NCBI GenBank assembly: GCA_934589675.1
Contig: CAKTOF010000005.1
Coordinates: forward strand, 91,546-155,545
Origin: an uncultured Oscillospiraceae bacterium
GTDB taxonomy: Bacteria > Bacillota > Clostridia > Oscillospirales > Oscillospiraceae
DNA: 64,000 nt
Reading direction: 5' to 3'
Shown here: piece by piece, positions 41,297-50,489 of the stretch
Layout: each line of letters begins with the position of its first letter
How positions within the stretch are numbered: position 1 is the stretch's first letter
Notes under the pieces: model-generated
The model's input: the letters and a program-made list of their open reading frames with translations, nothing else
Told to the model about the DNA's origin: nothing
Database searches by the model: none
Program-made: the position numbers and the translations under genes

Positions 41297-42898
41297 TCAG
41301 GCGCCCCAGCCCTCCAGATCGTCCGGGAGCGGCTCCGTCTGGCCGCCGGTGCCGGGATCCGGCGTCGTCGTGCCCGGATCCGGTTCGGTCGTGCCGGGAT
41401 CTGTCGTGCCGGGATCCGTGGTGCCGGGATCCGGCTGCGTGGCGCCGCCCGGATCGGTCGTACCCGGGTCGGTCGTTCCCGGCTCTGTCGTGCCGGGGTC
41501 GGTCGTGCCGGGGTCGGTCGTGCCGGGATCCGGCTCCGGCGTGTCCGTCTCGCCGGGGTCGGTCGCGGCCGGGCCGGACGGCTCCGTCGTCGTGCTGCCC
41601 GACGAGCCGCTGCCCGTCGACGAATGGCTGCCCGACGAGGACGACGAGCTGTACGACGCAACGGCGATGTTCGCCGTTGTGATCTCCGTGTCATAGGGGT
41701 TAAAATACTCGTTGACGAGCTTGAGCATCTTGTTGGTGTAGATGCGATAGTACGACCCGCCGTTGATGCCGACGGCCTCGCCCTCGAGCGTGAAGGTGAG
41801 CATATCGTCAAAGTTGCACTTCAAAAGCTCCTGACCGAAGTAGACCATGTTGCCGACGGTGAGATCCGTCGTGACATAGTCGATGAAGATCTCGGCCAGG
41901 CCCTGGATCTTCGTGATGTTGCCGATCTTCAGGCACTGATTGGCCAGCGCGCGGACAAAGTCCTGCTGGACGCTGATGCGGCCGATGTCCGCGTTGGCAT
42001 AGCCATAGCGGTAGCGCACGAGCTGCTCGCACTGGTTGGCGTTGAGGTGCTGATAGCCGGGATAGAGGTCGATATAGAGGTTCTGCGTCGGGTCGGTGTA
42101 GTACATGCGCTGCGGCACGTCGAACCAAATGCCCTTGACGCCGTTTTCCACGTCTCCGACCAGCTCAATGATCTCGGAAAACGCATCGAAGTCCACAAGC
42201 ACATACCCGTCGACCTCGAAGCCCAGAAGGCGCGCCAGCTGCGTGCGCAGCGTCTCCATGCCCTTTGCGCCCTGACCGCCCGCGCCGTAAGCCGAGTTGA
42301 TCTTCGGGACGGAATAGCGCGCGTCGATGAGCGTATCGCGCGGGACGCTGAGCAGCGCCACCGTATGCTCCTTCACATCGAGGCGGGCGATCATGATCGT
42401 GTCCGTCCGGCCGCCGTCCTTGTCCGTGCCGGCGATGAGGATGTTGTAGTAATCGGACTTGTGGCTGGCCGGGACCTCGACCTCCACGTCGATCTCCTCG
42501 CCCGTCTCCGGGTCAATGTCCTTGATGATCGTCACATTGGTCGGCAGCCGGAACGTCTCGCTCTCGTCATCCCCCTCCGTCGTCGCGGCAGGCTTGCTCT
42601 GCTTGATGTCCGGCGGGCGGACGACCATTTTCCAGACGAAGGCGATGACGCCCACGAGCAAAAGAAGCGCCGCGACGAGCAAAATAACGCCGCGCGCCCA
42701 GCCCGGCAGGCCGTTCCACTTGCGCACAAGGCCAAAGCGCGACTCCGGCTTTGCCGCCTTTTCAGATGGCGCCGCCCCTTTCCTTCCGGACTTGCGCGGC
42801 GCGGAAGGCTGCGCGGCATCGTGCGTGCGGCGCGCCTGAGCGGCATCCTTTCTGGACGCGGCGCGGCCGCCGCTTCTGCGATTGCCAAAGAGTTTCAT
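41297..42898 (-). CDS. LytR-CpsA-Psr (LCP) family glycopolymer ligase with a repetitive tail
   Basis: Attaches teichoic-acid-like polymers to peptidoglycan from undecaprenyl carriers. 533 residues. A basic cytoplasmic N-tail (about 1-62), one transmembrane helix (about 70-92), then the LCP domain with its conserved arginines: AGTDKDGGRTDTI, LSVPRDT and YRYGYANADIGR. A second extracellular region reaches about 440. The last 80 residues are near-perfect repeats of TTDPG, GTTEP and related units, probably a wall-spanning spacer. Start ATG 42898 overlaps the nadD-yqeK stop. Confidence 0.93.
   Translation of the reverse strand: MKLFGNRRSGGRAASRKDAAQARRTHDAAQPSAPRKSGRKGAAPSEKAAKPESRFGLVRKWNGLPGWARGVILLVAALLLLVGVIAFVWKMVVRPPDIKQSKPAATTEGDDESETFRLPTNVTIIKDIDPETGEEIDVEVEVPASHKSDYYNILIAGTDKDGGRTDTIMIARLDVKEHTVALLSVPRDTLIDARYSVPKINSAYGAGGQGAKGMETLRTQLARLLGFEVDGYVLVDFDAFSEIIELVGDVENGVKGIWFDVPQRMYYTDPTQNLYIDLYPGYQHLNANQCEQLVRYRYGYANADIGRISVQQDFVRALANQCLKIGNITKIQGLAEIFIDYVTTDLTVGNMVYFGQELLKCNFDDMLTFTLEGEAVGINGGSYYRIYTNKMLKLVNEYFNPYDTEITTANIAVASYSSSSSSGSHSSTGSGSSGSTTTEPSGPAATDPGETDTPEPDPGTTDPGTTDPGTTEPGTTDPGTTDPGGATQPDPGTTDPGTTDPGTTEPDPGTTTPDPGTGGQTEPLPDDLEGWGA
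41325..41575. repeat. Tandem 15-base repeats coding the TTDPG tail of the LCP protein
   Basis: Degenerate 15-bp units (such as GTCGTGCCGGGGTCG) repeat about a dozen times, each coding five residues of the Thr/Asp/Pro/Gly tail. Unit multiples of three keep the frame, so copy number could change length without breaking the gene. Confidence 0.8.
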
Positions 42899-44082
42899 GC
42901 ATTCAATTCCTTTCGCAAAAAGTCGCGCGCCTGGACGGAGTACTGGCCGAGCGGCTTTTTCTCCCGCTGCAGCTCTGCGATGGACTGCTCAAACCCGGCC
43001 AGCAGCGCCCGGTCGAGATCCGAAAAGGCGAGGGCGCGGATGGGCTCCACGCCGTCAAAGCAGCGGTTCGGTTCAATATAGTCGGCGAGATAGATGATCT
43101 TCTCCAGAAGCGTCATGCCGGCCTTTCCGGTCGTATGCCAGTAGATGGCGTCGCACACAGCGTCGTTTTCCCCGAAAATGCTGCGTGCGACGGCGCTTCC
43201 CGTCTTGGCGTGGAGCAGCTTGTGATGCTCCCGCTCAAAATTATCGATCATTATACCATATTTTTCGCACAAACGCAATTGGTTTGCGCCGTCAAGCGCC
43301 TTTGTCACGTCGTGCAGAATACCGGCGCGCGCGGCATCTTCTTCGTTGGCGCCATAGAGCCTCGCAAGCTGCACGGCCGTCTGGCAGCAGCCGATGACGT
43401 GTGCGACGCGCTGCGGCTTGAGCAGTGACAGGCTGACCTCGCGCAGCTTCTCAAACGGGAGGTTCTTCCACGGCGCGCCGAACTGGTAAAGTCCCTCGCG
43501 CTCTATGATGGCGCGCTCGGCCTCCGGCACAAGGCCGTTCAGGCAGCCGAAGGCCGCCATGCGGCGCACCGTTGTGCTGCAGAGCTCAATGAAGCGGTTT
43601 TCCAGAATGTGCACGCGCGCGGAATAGTCGCGCTCGAGCCGCGCCTTCTGCGCATTGAGCTGCTCCATGTCCGCCTTTTCGCGGACGGCGAGCACAATGT
43701 CGGCAAGCGCGCAGATTTTCTCTGGGCGCGACCATGTGTGCAGCGACAAAAACATGTCCGTCCCCATGAGCAGGTAGAGCGTGTCGCCCGGGTTTTCCGC
43801 GGCGATCTCGGCAAGCGAGTCGGCCGTAAAGCTCGGCCCTTCCCGGCGGAACTCAATGTCCGACACCTCCGCGCGCGGATCGTCCGATATGCCCGCGCGC
43901 AGCAGCGCAAGGCGCATCGCTTCGTCCGGCGTGCCTGCGGGCAGCGCCTTGTGCGGTGGATGCGCCGCCGGCAGGAAGATCATCCGATCCAGCCCCAGCG
44001 CATTTTCGGCCTCTTTCGCGGCGAGCAGATGCCCGCAGTGCAGCGGATTGAAGCTGCCGCCGTACACTCCGATTTTACTCAT
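42895..44082 (-). CDS. nadD: NadD-YqeK fusion: nicotinate-nucleotide adenylyltransferase plus HD-domain Ap4A hydrolase
   Basis: 395 residues. Residues 1-195 are NadD: YGGSFNPLHCGHLLAA (nucleotidyltransferase HxGH-like motif), HPPHK, and the ISxTxVR-equivalent region near LCSTTVRRMAA. Residues 205-395 are YqeK: RVAHVIGCCQTAVQLARLYG, the HD pair in GILHDVTKAL, and HAKTGSAVARSIFG. YqeK enzymes cleave diadenosine tetraphosphate. The two are separate neighbours in Bacillus (nadD-yqeK), and here they are one chain with no internal stop. Start ATG 44082 with GGAGGG upstream. Confidence 0.95.
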   Translation of the reverse strand: MSKIGVYGGSFNPLHCGHLLAAKEAENALGLDRMIFLPAAHPPHKALPAGTPDEAMRLALLRAGISDDPRAEVSDIEFRREGPSFTADSLAEIAAENPGDTLYLLMGTDMFLSLHTWSRPEKICALADIVLAVREKADMEQLNAQKARLERDYSARVHILENRFIELCSTTVRRMAAFGCLNGLVPEAERAIIEREGLYQFGAPWKNLPFEKLREVSLSLLKPQRVAHVIGCCQTAVQLARLYGANEEDAARAGILHDVTKALDGANQLRLCEKYGIMIDNFEREHHKLLHAKTGSAVARSIFGENDAVCDAIYWHTTGKAGMTLLEKIIYLADYIEPNRCFDGVEPIRALAFSDLDRALLAGFEQSIAELQREKKPLGQYSVQARDFLRKELNA

Positions 44083-44120
44083 AGCGCATCCCTCCGTTTC
44101 CTGTTTCCGCGCGCCCGAGT

Positions 44121-44561
44121 TCAGTCGCGCTCGCGTCTGGCCTTCTCGCGGCTTCTCTCAATGGCCGCCTCGATGGCCTGCTTCTTGAAATAGGCGTCGC
44201 GCTTCTGGCGCTCGGCCTCCATTTTGCGGCGGCGCGTCTGGACGCCCTTGCGGACGGGGTTGACCTTCGTCTTTTTCGGCTTGGCCTGCTCCTTTTTCTC
44301 GCTTTTGCGGTAGAGCACGAACTTCGAGCCGACGCACTGCACGCCGTCCGCGCCGAGCGCGACGCACAGCGCGTCCGACGCCTCGCGCGCTGTGAGCATG
44401 GCCGTCTCGAGAACGCTGCCCTTGATGAGCTCGCGCGCCGTGAGCGCCGAGTCCGCCTGCGCGATGACCGCGTCCGTGACGCCGCCCTTTCCGATGGTAA
44501 GGATCGTGTCGATCCCGTTTGCCTGCGCGCGCAGAGCCGCGCGCTCTTTACTTGTCAGCAT
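44121..44561 (-). CDS. yhbY: YhbY-type CRM-domain RNA-binding protein with basic tail
   Basis: 146 residues. The first 95 are a CRM domain: LTSKERAALRAQANGIDTILTIGKGGVTDAVIAQADSAL, including the GxxG loop GKGG, as in ribosome-associated YhbY. The rest, about 50 residues, is unusually basic (KKTKVNPVRKGVQTRRRKMEAERQKRD) and extends the normal 97-residue protein. It likely helps 50S assembly. Overlaps the rdgB end by 14 bases. Confidence 0.92.
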   Translation of the reverse strand: MLTSKERAALRAQANGIDTILTIGKGGVTDAVIAQADSALTARELIKGSVLETAMLTAREASDALCVALGADGVQCVGSKFVLYRKSEKKEQAKPKKTKVNPVRKGVQTRRRKMEAERQKRDAYFKKQAIEAAIERSREKARRERD

Positions 44562-45147
44562 TGAAATACTCCTTTAATTCCTCCGCGAAGCGCGCCATGG
44601 CCCGCGCGCGGTGACTGATCTCGTTCTTGCGCTCCGCGGACAGCTCCGCGAACGTCAGGCCGTCCGGCTCATAGAGGAAAACCGGATCGTAGCCGAAGCC
44701 GTTTGCGCCTTTTTCCTCGCGCGTGATAACGCCCTCGCATTCGCCGCGCGCAGTCAGGATCGTGCCGTCCGGCATGGCGCAGGTGATGACGGACACAAAG
44801 CGTGCCGTGCGCTTATCGTCCGGGACGTCGGCCAGCTTCTCCAGCAGCAGCTTCGTGCGCGCCTCGTCAGAGCCGAGGCCGCCAAAGCGGGCCGAGTACA
44901 CGCCCGGCGCGCCGCCGAGCGCGTCGACGACGAGGCCGGAATCGTCCGCGATGGCTGCAAGGCCGCTCGCCTCGCGCACGGCCGTGGCCTTGAGGGCGGA
45001 ATTCTCCTCGAACGTCGTGCCCGTCTCCTCAACGTCCACGTCGACGCCTGCGTCCGCCTCGCTGATGACCTCGCAGCCGAGTGCGGAGAGGATCTCGCGC
45101 ATCTCGCGCAGCTTTCCCTTGTTCTTGCTTGCGAGCACAAATTTCAT
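44548..45147 (-). CDS. rdgB: XTP/dITP diphosphatase (RdgB/HAM1)
   Basis: House-cleaning enzyme that removes non-canonical purine nucleotides. 199 residues: SKNKGKLREM N-terminus, ADDSGLVVDALGGAPGVYSAR, then EGVITREEKGANGFGYDPVFLYEP and the C-terminal SHRARAMARF. ATG 45145-45147 has GGAGGG 5 bases upstream; a longer frame reads back into rph. The start overlaps the rph stop by 4 bases. Confidence 0.96.
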   Translation of the reverse strand: MKFVLASKNKGKLREMREILSALGCEVISEADAGVDVDVEETGTTFEENSALKATAVREASGLAAIADDSGLVVDALGGAPGVYSARFGGLGSDEARTKLLLEKLADVPDDKRTARFVSVITCAMPDGTILTARGECEGVITREEKGANGFGYDPVFLYEPDGLTFAELSAERKNEISHRARAMARFAEELKEYFNADK

Positions 45148-45860
45148 AATAACCCTCCGAGCGCCGCGCGCTGGCAGCTCTGAAGCTCGGCGTTGCCGAT
45201 GGCGCACAGGTCGACGAGCGCGCGCTGCTCCTCAACGGTGAATGGGCGGCCCTCGCCTGTGCCCTGAAGCTCCACGAGCCGGCCGTCGTCGGTCATGACG
45301 CAGTTGAGGTCGACATCAGCGCGCGAGTCCTCCTCGTAGCACAGGTCGAGCATCGGCGTTCCGCCGACGATGCCGGCCGAGACGCCGGAGACGAGCGTGC
45401 GGATGGGCATTTTTTCGATGAGCCCCTGCTCGAGCAGCTTCCCGCACGCGAGCGCGAGCGCGACGAAGCCGCCCGTGACGGACGCCGTGCGCGTGCCGCC
45501 GTCGCCCTGCAAAACGTCGCAGTCGATCGTGATCTCGCGCGGGCCGAGCGCCTCCAGATCGACCGCCGCGCGCAGCGACCGGCCGACAAGGCGCTGGATC
45601 TCCGCCGATCGCGGCGCGAGCTTGAGCTTGCTCACATCGCGGCGCGAGCGCGAGCGGTTGGCGCGCGGGAGCATGGAGTATTCCGCCGTGACCCATCCGC
45701 CGGAGCGTACATGGTCGGGCACGCGCTCTTCCACAGATGCGCAGCAGAGCACCATCGTATTGCCGCATTCAATGAGGCAGCTGCCCTCGGCAAATTTTGA
45801 AAAGCCCGGCGTCAGCTTCACCGGGCGCAGCGCGTCATACGCGCGGCCGTCGATCCTCAT
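45144..45860 (-). CDS. rph: Ribonuclease PH
   Basis: Phosphorolytic 3' trimming of tRNA precursors. 238 residues from the MRIDGR start, which matches family N-termini; GGAGGG lies 4 bases before it. An in-frame ATG at 45875 overlaps the ftsY stop and is possible but adds a non-homologous five residues. Motifs: EERVPDHVRSGGWVTAEYSMLPR, SRSRRDVSKLKLAPRSAEIQRLVGRSLR, DCDVLQGDGGTRTASVTGG. Next gene rdgB overlaps. Confidence 0.95.
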   Translation of the reverse strand: MRIDGRAYDALRPVKLTPGFSKFAEGSCLIECGNTMVLCCASVEERVPDHVRSGGWVTAEYSMLPRANRSRSRRDVSKLKLAPRSAEIQRLVGRSLRAAVDLEALGPREITIDCDVLQGDGGTRTASVTGGFVALALACGKLLEQGLIEKMPIRTLVSGVSAGIVGGTPMLDLCYEEDSRADVDLNCVMTDDGRLVELQGTGEGRPFTVEEQRALVDLCAIGNAELQSCQRAALGGLL

Positions 45861-45871
45861 AACGCCCTCCG

Positions 45872-46762
45872 TCATACGAGCGCCTGCGCGTAGTCATACG
45901 CCTCGAACGGCTGGAGATCGTCCATGCCCTCGCCGACGCCGATGAACTTCACGGGGATGCCGAGCTCGCGCGCGACGGCGATGACGATGCCGCCCTTGGC
46001 CGTGCCGTCGAGCTTCGTGAGGACGATGCCCGTCACGCCGGCGATCTCCTGAAACTGCTTGGCCTGCATCAGGCCGTTCTGCCCCGTCGCGCCGTCGATG
46101 ACGAGCAGGACCTCCTTGTCCGCGCCGGGCAGCTCGCGGTCGATGATGCGCGAAATTTTGCCCAGCTCGTTCATGAGGTTCTGCTTGTTGTGCAGGCGGC
46201 CGGCCGTGTCGCAGATGATGACGTCCGTCCCGCGCGCGCGCGCGGCGGCGATGGCGTCAAAGACGACGCTGGCAGGGTCTGCGCCCTCGTCCTGGCGGAT
46301 GATGTCCACGCCCGCGCGCCCGGCCCAGATCTCGAGCTGGTCGGCTGCGGCGGCGCGGAACGTGTCGGCCGCGCAGAGCAGCACCTTCTTGCCCTTTTTC
46401 TTGAGCACATTTGCGATCTTACCGATGGACGTCGTCTTGCCGACGCCGTTGACGCCGATGACGAGGATCACGGACGGCTTCGTGCCGAGCTTTAAGCGGC
46501 TGTCGCCGACGCGCAGCATCCGGCCTAAGATGTCGCGCAGCGCTTCGCGCGCCTCCTCCGCCTTTTTCAGGTGCTGGTCTTTTACGACCTCGCGCAGCGC
46601 ATCGACGGCCTCCATGGCCGTCTGGCCGCCGATGTCGGCCAGGATCAGGCTCTCCTCGAGTTCGTCGTAAAAGTCATCGTCGAGCTGGGATGCGGAAAAA
46701 ACGCTGCCGATGGAGTCGCGCGTTTTGGTCAGTCCGGATTTGATCTTGTCAAAAAAACTCAT
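45872..46762 (-). CDS. ftsY: Signal recognition particle receptor FtsY
   Basis: GTPase that docks SRP-ribosome complexes at the membrane. 296 residues, the short Firmicute form without an acidic A domain. NG domain: G1 GVNGVGKTTSIGKIA, DTFRAAAADQLEIWA, G3 DTAGRLHNKQNLMNEL, G4 TKLDGTAKGG, closing IGVGEGMDDLQPFEA. ATG 46760-46762 preferred, with AAAGGTG upstream; a GTG three codons earlier is in frame. The gene overlaps the smc stop region closely. Confidence 0.96.
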   Translation of the reverse strand: MSFFDKIKSGLTKTRDSIGSVFSASQLDDDFYDELEESLILADIGGQTAMEAVDALREVVKDQHLKKAEEAREALRDILGRMLRVGDSRLKLGTKPSVILVIGVNGVGKTTSIGKIANVLKKKGKKVLLCAADTFRAAAADQLEIWAGRAGVDIIRQDEGADPASVVFDAIAAARARGTDVIICDTAGRLHNKQNLMNELGKISRIIDRELPGADKEVLLVIDGATGQNGLMQAKQFQEIAGVTGIVLTKLDGTAKGGIVIAVARELGIPVKFIGVGEGMDDLQPFEAYDYAQALV

Positions 46763-46767
46763 GGATT

Positions 46768-49700
46768 TCACCTTTCATCTTTGATTCCAAGCTGTTCGGC
46801 CATCTCGTTTAGGTCGATGGTCAGGATCTTTGAGATGCCCTGCTCCTGCATTGTGACGCCGTAGAGCACGTCGGCCTCCTCCATCGTGCCGCGGCGGTGC
46901 GTGATGACGATGAACTGCGTCTTGTCGCTGAGCTTGCGAAGGTAGGCTGCGTACATGGCCACGTTGCGGTCGTCAAGCGCGGCGTCGATCTCGTCGAGCA
47001 TGCAGAACGGCGTCGGCCGCACCTTTAAGATCGCGAAATACAGTGCGATGGCGACGAGCGCCTTCTCGCCGCCGGAGAGCAGCGTGATGGACTTGAGCTG
47101 CTTGCCGGGCGGCTGCGCCTTGATCTCAATGCCGCAGTTTAGGATGTCGTCCTCGTCCTCGAGCTCCAGCGTGGCCGTGCCGCCGCCGAAGAGCTCCGTG
47201 AACGTGGCGCGGAAGCCATCGTTGATGCGGGCAAATTCCGTGCGGAAGATCTCCGTCATCTCGCCGACGATGTCGCGGATGATGGTCTCCAGCTCGCGTT
47301 TGCTCGTAAGCACGTCGTCGCGCTGGCCGGTGAGGTAGGTATAGCGCTCGTTCACGCGCTCAAATTCCTCAACGGCGCCGAGGTTCGGCGTGCCGAGGGC
47401 GGAGATTTTACGCTTGAGCTCCGAGATGCGCCGGCCGAGCTCCGCCGCATTGCCCTCCGGCTGAGCGACGGCCTGCGCCGTCGTGCGCGTGAGCTCGTAG
47501 CTGTCCCAGAGCTTGTCGAGGATCTGCTTTTCCTCCATGGCGGCCGCGCCCTTTTTCTGCTCAAGGCGGGCGCATTCACGCTCCATTTCGAGGATATCCT
47601 TGTTTTTGTCCTGCGTCGTTTTTTCCAGCGCCGTCTTGTGTGCCTCTTCATCCGCGCGCGCGGCCGCGGCCGTCTGAAACTGTGCGCGGAGCGCACCGGT
47701 CCCGGCGCGGAATTCCTCCAGCGCCGCCTCCGCCTGCGCGATGGCCGCCTGCGTGTCCTCGTTTTCCACCGTGAATCGGTCAACGAGCGACTGCTTCACC
47801 GCGCGGTCGCCCTGCATGGCGCTCTGCAGCGCGCGCAGCTGCGCCGCGCCGGCCTCGGCACCGCCCCGTTCGGCTTCGAGTGCGGCCGCGCGCATCTGCA
47901 GCTGGTGGATGCGCTCGGAAAGCTCCGAAGCTGCCTGCGCGGCTGCCTCCTCGCTCTCGGAGAGCGCGGCGACCTGCCCGGACAGGTTCTCTGCATTCGC
48001 CTTGATTTCACGCAGCGCATCGTGCATTTTGCCCTGCTCGTCCTCGGAGGCGAGAAAGCGCGCTTCGAGCGCGTCGTATTCTTGTTTTGCCTCGTCGATG
48101 GAGGCGTTCAGGCTCTCCAGGATCACGCGGTACTGCCCCGCCTGACCCTCGAGCCGGAGCACCTCGTCCTCGCACAGGCGCTGCCGGCCCTCGGCCTCTG
48201 TGATCTGGAATTCGACCTCGTCAGCCAGCCGCTTTGCCTCTGCAAATGCCTGCTCCGCCTCGTCTTTCTGCTTTTGCAGCGACTCCGACTGCCCGCGCAG
48301 GCGGCGAAGCTCGTTGGCGCGCGTGAGGACGCCGGCCGAGCGGACGGTCGAGCCGCCCGTCATGGAGCCGCCGGGGTTCACGACCTGTCCGTCGAGCGTC
48401 ACGATGCGGAAGCGGTAGCCATATTGCTTGGCAATGGCCACGGCCGCATCGAGCTGCTCGGCAATGACGATGCGGCCGAGCAGATTCAGGAAGATCGTTT
48501 CATACTGCGCGTCAAACTGCACAAGCTCCGACGCCACGCCCACAAAGCCGCGCTGGCGCTCGAGCCCCTGCTCGGTCAGCGCGCGGCCGCGGATCGTGCC
48601 GAGCGGCAGAAATGTCGCGCGGCCCGCGTCGCGCCTTTTCAGCAGATTGATGGCGGCCTTGCCGTCTGCATCCGTGCCGACGACGATGTGATTCATGGCC
48701 GCGCCGAGCGCCGTCTCGATGGCGACGGTGTATCGGTCGTCCGTCCGCACGAGGCGGGACACCGGCCCATGCACGCCGTGCAGCGCGCCGCGCTGCGACT
48801 CCGTCATAACGACGCGGACGGCCTTGGAATAGCCCTCGTAGTCGCGCTCCATCTCCTCAAACATCCGGATGCGCGAGGAGACCGTGTCAAGCTCGATGCC
48901 GAGCGCCGTCGACTTTTTCTGCAATTCGTCGCGCTTTCCGGCGCGGGAGGAAAGCCGCAGGCGGTAGCCGTCGATCATGTTCTTCGCCGCGGCCGCGTTT
49001 TCGCGCGCGTCAGCGAGGTTTTTTGCGCACTGCCCGTCCTGCTCTTCCACACCAAGCTTTCTTTGACGCATTTCGGCCAGATTCGTGCCGAGCGTCTCAA
49101 GCCGGTCGGACATCGTCCCGAGCTGCTTGCTTAGCTCCTCAAAGCGTGCGGTGCGCTCAGCCAGCTCCGTGAGCTCCGCCGCCTGCTGCGCGCGAAGCGC
49201 CAGAAGCTGCTGCCGGCGCTCGTCGCCTGCGGCGGACAGCGTGTCATCCTGCGACCTTGCGCCCGTGAGCGAGTCCGCCAGCGCAGCCAGCTCGCCCGCA
49301 ATTTCCTTCTGTCGCACCTCATACTGCGCGATCTGCTCGTCGATGCCGCCGCTGCGCCCGTCCTGCTCGGCAAGCTCGTCGCGGATGCGCGAAATATTTG
49401 CGTCGTTGTTCTCGATCTGCGCGCGCAGCACGGCGATCTCGCCGGCGCGGCGCTCAGCCTCGGCGTCCTGCTCGCCGATGCGGCTGCGCAGGGACTCCTG
49501 CGCTGCGTCGCGGCCGCGCAGGGACTCCGCCATGCGCTCAATGGACGCGTAGAGCGCGTCGAGGTTCTCATGCTCCTGCGACAGGATGAATTTTGCGGAG
49601 TTGTAGTCCTCCTCCGTCTTTTTGGCCGTGACGGCCAGCTTGTCGAGCGTGTCGAGCCACGACGTGACCTCGAGCACGCGCAGCTCGTCGCGGTAGAGCA

Positions 49701-50346
49701 GATATTTCTTTGCCTTTTCCGCCTGCTGGCGCAGCGGCTCGACCTGCAGCTCCAGCTCGGCGATCTTGTCGCCGATGCGGACGAGGTTTTCGTCCGTCGC
49801 GCCGAGGCGGCGCTCCGTCTCCTCCTTGCGGTGGCGGTAGCGTGAGATGCCGGCCGCCTCCTCAAAGATCTCGCGGCGATCCTGACTCTTGACCGATAAG
49901 ATCTCGTCAATGCGCCCCTGACCGATGTTGGAGTAGCCCTCGCGGCCGAGGCCCGTGTCCATGAACAGCTCGTTGATGTCCTTGAGCCGCGCGCTCTGGC
50001 GGTTGATATAGTATTCACTCTCGCCGGAGCGGAAATACCGGCGCGTGACCATGACCTCCGACGCATCGACCGGGAACGCGCCGTCGGCATTGTCGAGCAC
50101 GAGCGACACCTCCGCAAAGCCGAGCTGGCCGCGCTTCTGCGTGCCGCCGAAGATGACGTCCTCCATTTTCGCGCCGCGCAGCGCCTTGGAGCTCATCTCG
50201 CCCATGACCCAGCGGATGGCGTCGGAAATATTCGATTTTCCGCTTCCGTTCGGCCCGACGATGGCCGTGATGTCGCCGTTGAACGTAAGCCGCGTCTTGT
50301 CCGGGAACGATTTGAATCCCTGGACCTCCAATGCCCGCAGGTACAT
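46768..50346 (-). CDS. smc: Chromosome segregation protein SMC
   Basis: 1192 residues, full length condensin subunit. Walker A GPNGSGKSNISDAI near residue 32, long coiled coil (about 170-500), hinge (about 505-665; GVHGPVSRLVRTDDRY), return coil, and the C-terminal head with signature LLSGGEKALVAIAL, Walker B CMLDEIDAALDD and D-loop. KGPN.. partner genes scpA/scpB are not in the window. Start ATG 50346 with GAGGGAAGG upstream. First gene after the internal promoter of this cluster. Confidence 0.97.
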   Translation of the reverse strand: MYLRALEVQGFKSFPDKTRLTFNGDITAIVGPNGSGKSNISDAIRWVMGEMSSKALRGAKMEDVIFGGTQKRGQLGFAEVSLVLDNADGAFPVDASEVMVTRRYFRSGESEYYINRQSARLKDINELFMDTGLGREGYSNIGQGRIDEILSVKSQDRREIFEEAAGISRYRHRKEETERRLGATDENLVRIGDKIAELELQVEPLRQQAEKAKKYLLYRDELRVLEVTSWLDTLDKLAVTAKKTEEDYNSAKFILSQEHENLDALYASIERMAESLRGRDAAQESLRSRIGEQDAEAERRAGEIAVLRAQIENNDANISRIRDELAEQDGRSGGIDEQIAQYEVRQKEIAGELAALADSLTGARSQDDTLSAAGDERRQQLLALRAQQAAELTELAERTARFEELSKQLGTMSDRLETLGTNLAEMRQRKLGVEEQDGQCAKNLADARENAAAAKNMIDGYRLRLSSRAGKRDELQKKSTALGIELDTVSSRIRMFEEMERDYEGYSKAVRVVMTESQRGALHGVHGPVSRLVRTDDRYTVAIETALGAAMNHIVVGTDADGKAAINLLKRRDAGRATFLPLGTIRGRALTEQGLERQRGFVGVASELVQFDAQYETIFLNLLGRIVIAEQLDAAVAIAKQYGYRFRIVTLDGQVVNPGGSMTGGSTVRSAGVLTRANELRRLRGQSESLQKQKDEAEQAFAEAKRLADEVEFQITEAEGRQRLCEDEVLRLEGQAGQYRVILESLNASIDEAKQEYDALEARFLASEDEQGKMHDALREIKANAENLSGQVAALSESEEAAAQAASELSERIHQLQMRAAALEAERGGAEAGAAQLRALQSAMQGDRAVKQSLVDRFTVENEDTQAAIAQAEAALEEFRAGTGALRAQFQTAAAARADEEAHKTALEKTTQDKNKDILEMERECARLEQKKGAAAMEEKQILDKLWDSYELTRTTAQAVAQPEGNAAELGRRISELKRKISALGTPNLGAVEEFERVNERYTYLTGQRDDVLTSKRELETIIRDIVGEMTEIFRTEFARINDGFRATFTELFGGGTATLELEDEDDILNCGIEIKAQPPGKQLKSITLLSGGEKALVAIALYFAILKVRPTPFCMLDEIDAALDDRNVAMYAAYLRKLSDKTQFIVITHRRGTMEEADVLYGVTMQEQGISKILTIDLNEMAEQLGIKDER

Positions 50347-50397
50347 TCGATGCCTTCCCTCTCCCGCGCAGGGCGCGGTTTGTCTGAAATGGTAATT

Positions 50398-50426
50398 ATT
50401 TTACCACACCGCCGCCAAAGTTGCAA
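50398..50426 (-). promoter_or_regulatory. Promoter of smc and the downstream genes
   Basis: Minus strand TTGCAA (50421-50426), 17-base spacer, TAAAAT (50398-50403), after the rnc terminator. Confidence 0.6.
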
Positions 50427-50452
50427 CACGCAACCCCTCCCGTTTGTGCCGT

Positions 50453-50488
50453 AAAAAAAGCAGATGGGGATCTCCCATCTGCTTTTTT
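50453..50488 (-). terminator. Terminator after rnc
   Basis: A stem AAGCAGATGGG / CCCATCTGCTT flanked by A and T runs; seven T follow on the minus strand. It separates rnc from smc. Confidence 0.9.
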
Positions 50489-50489
50489 G

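Noticed and set aside
41325..41575. The 15-base repeats as a CRISPR or satellite
   Set aside because: They are in frame inside a coding sequence and follow protein repeat units.
40082..43081. A 999-codon open frame antisense to leuS, rsfS and the LCP gene
   Set aside because: High-GC codon usage opens long antisense frames here. It covers three well-supported genes, shows no domain and is Arg/Val-rich like other shadows.
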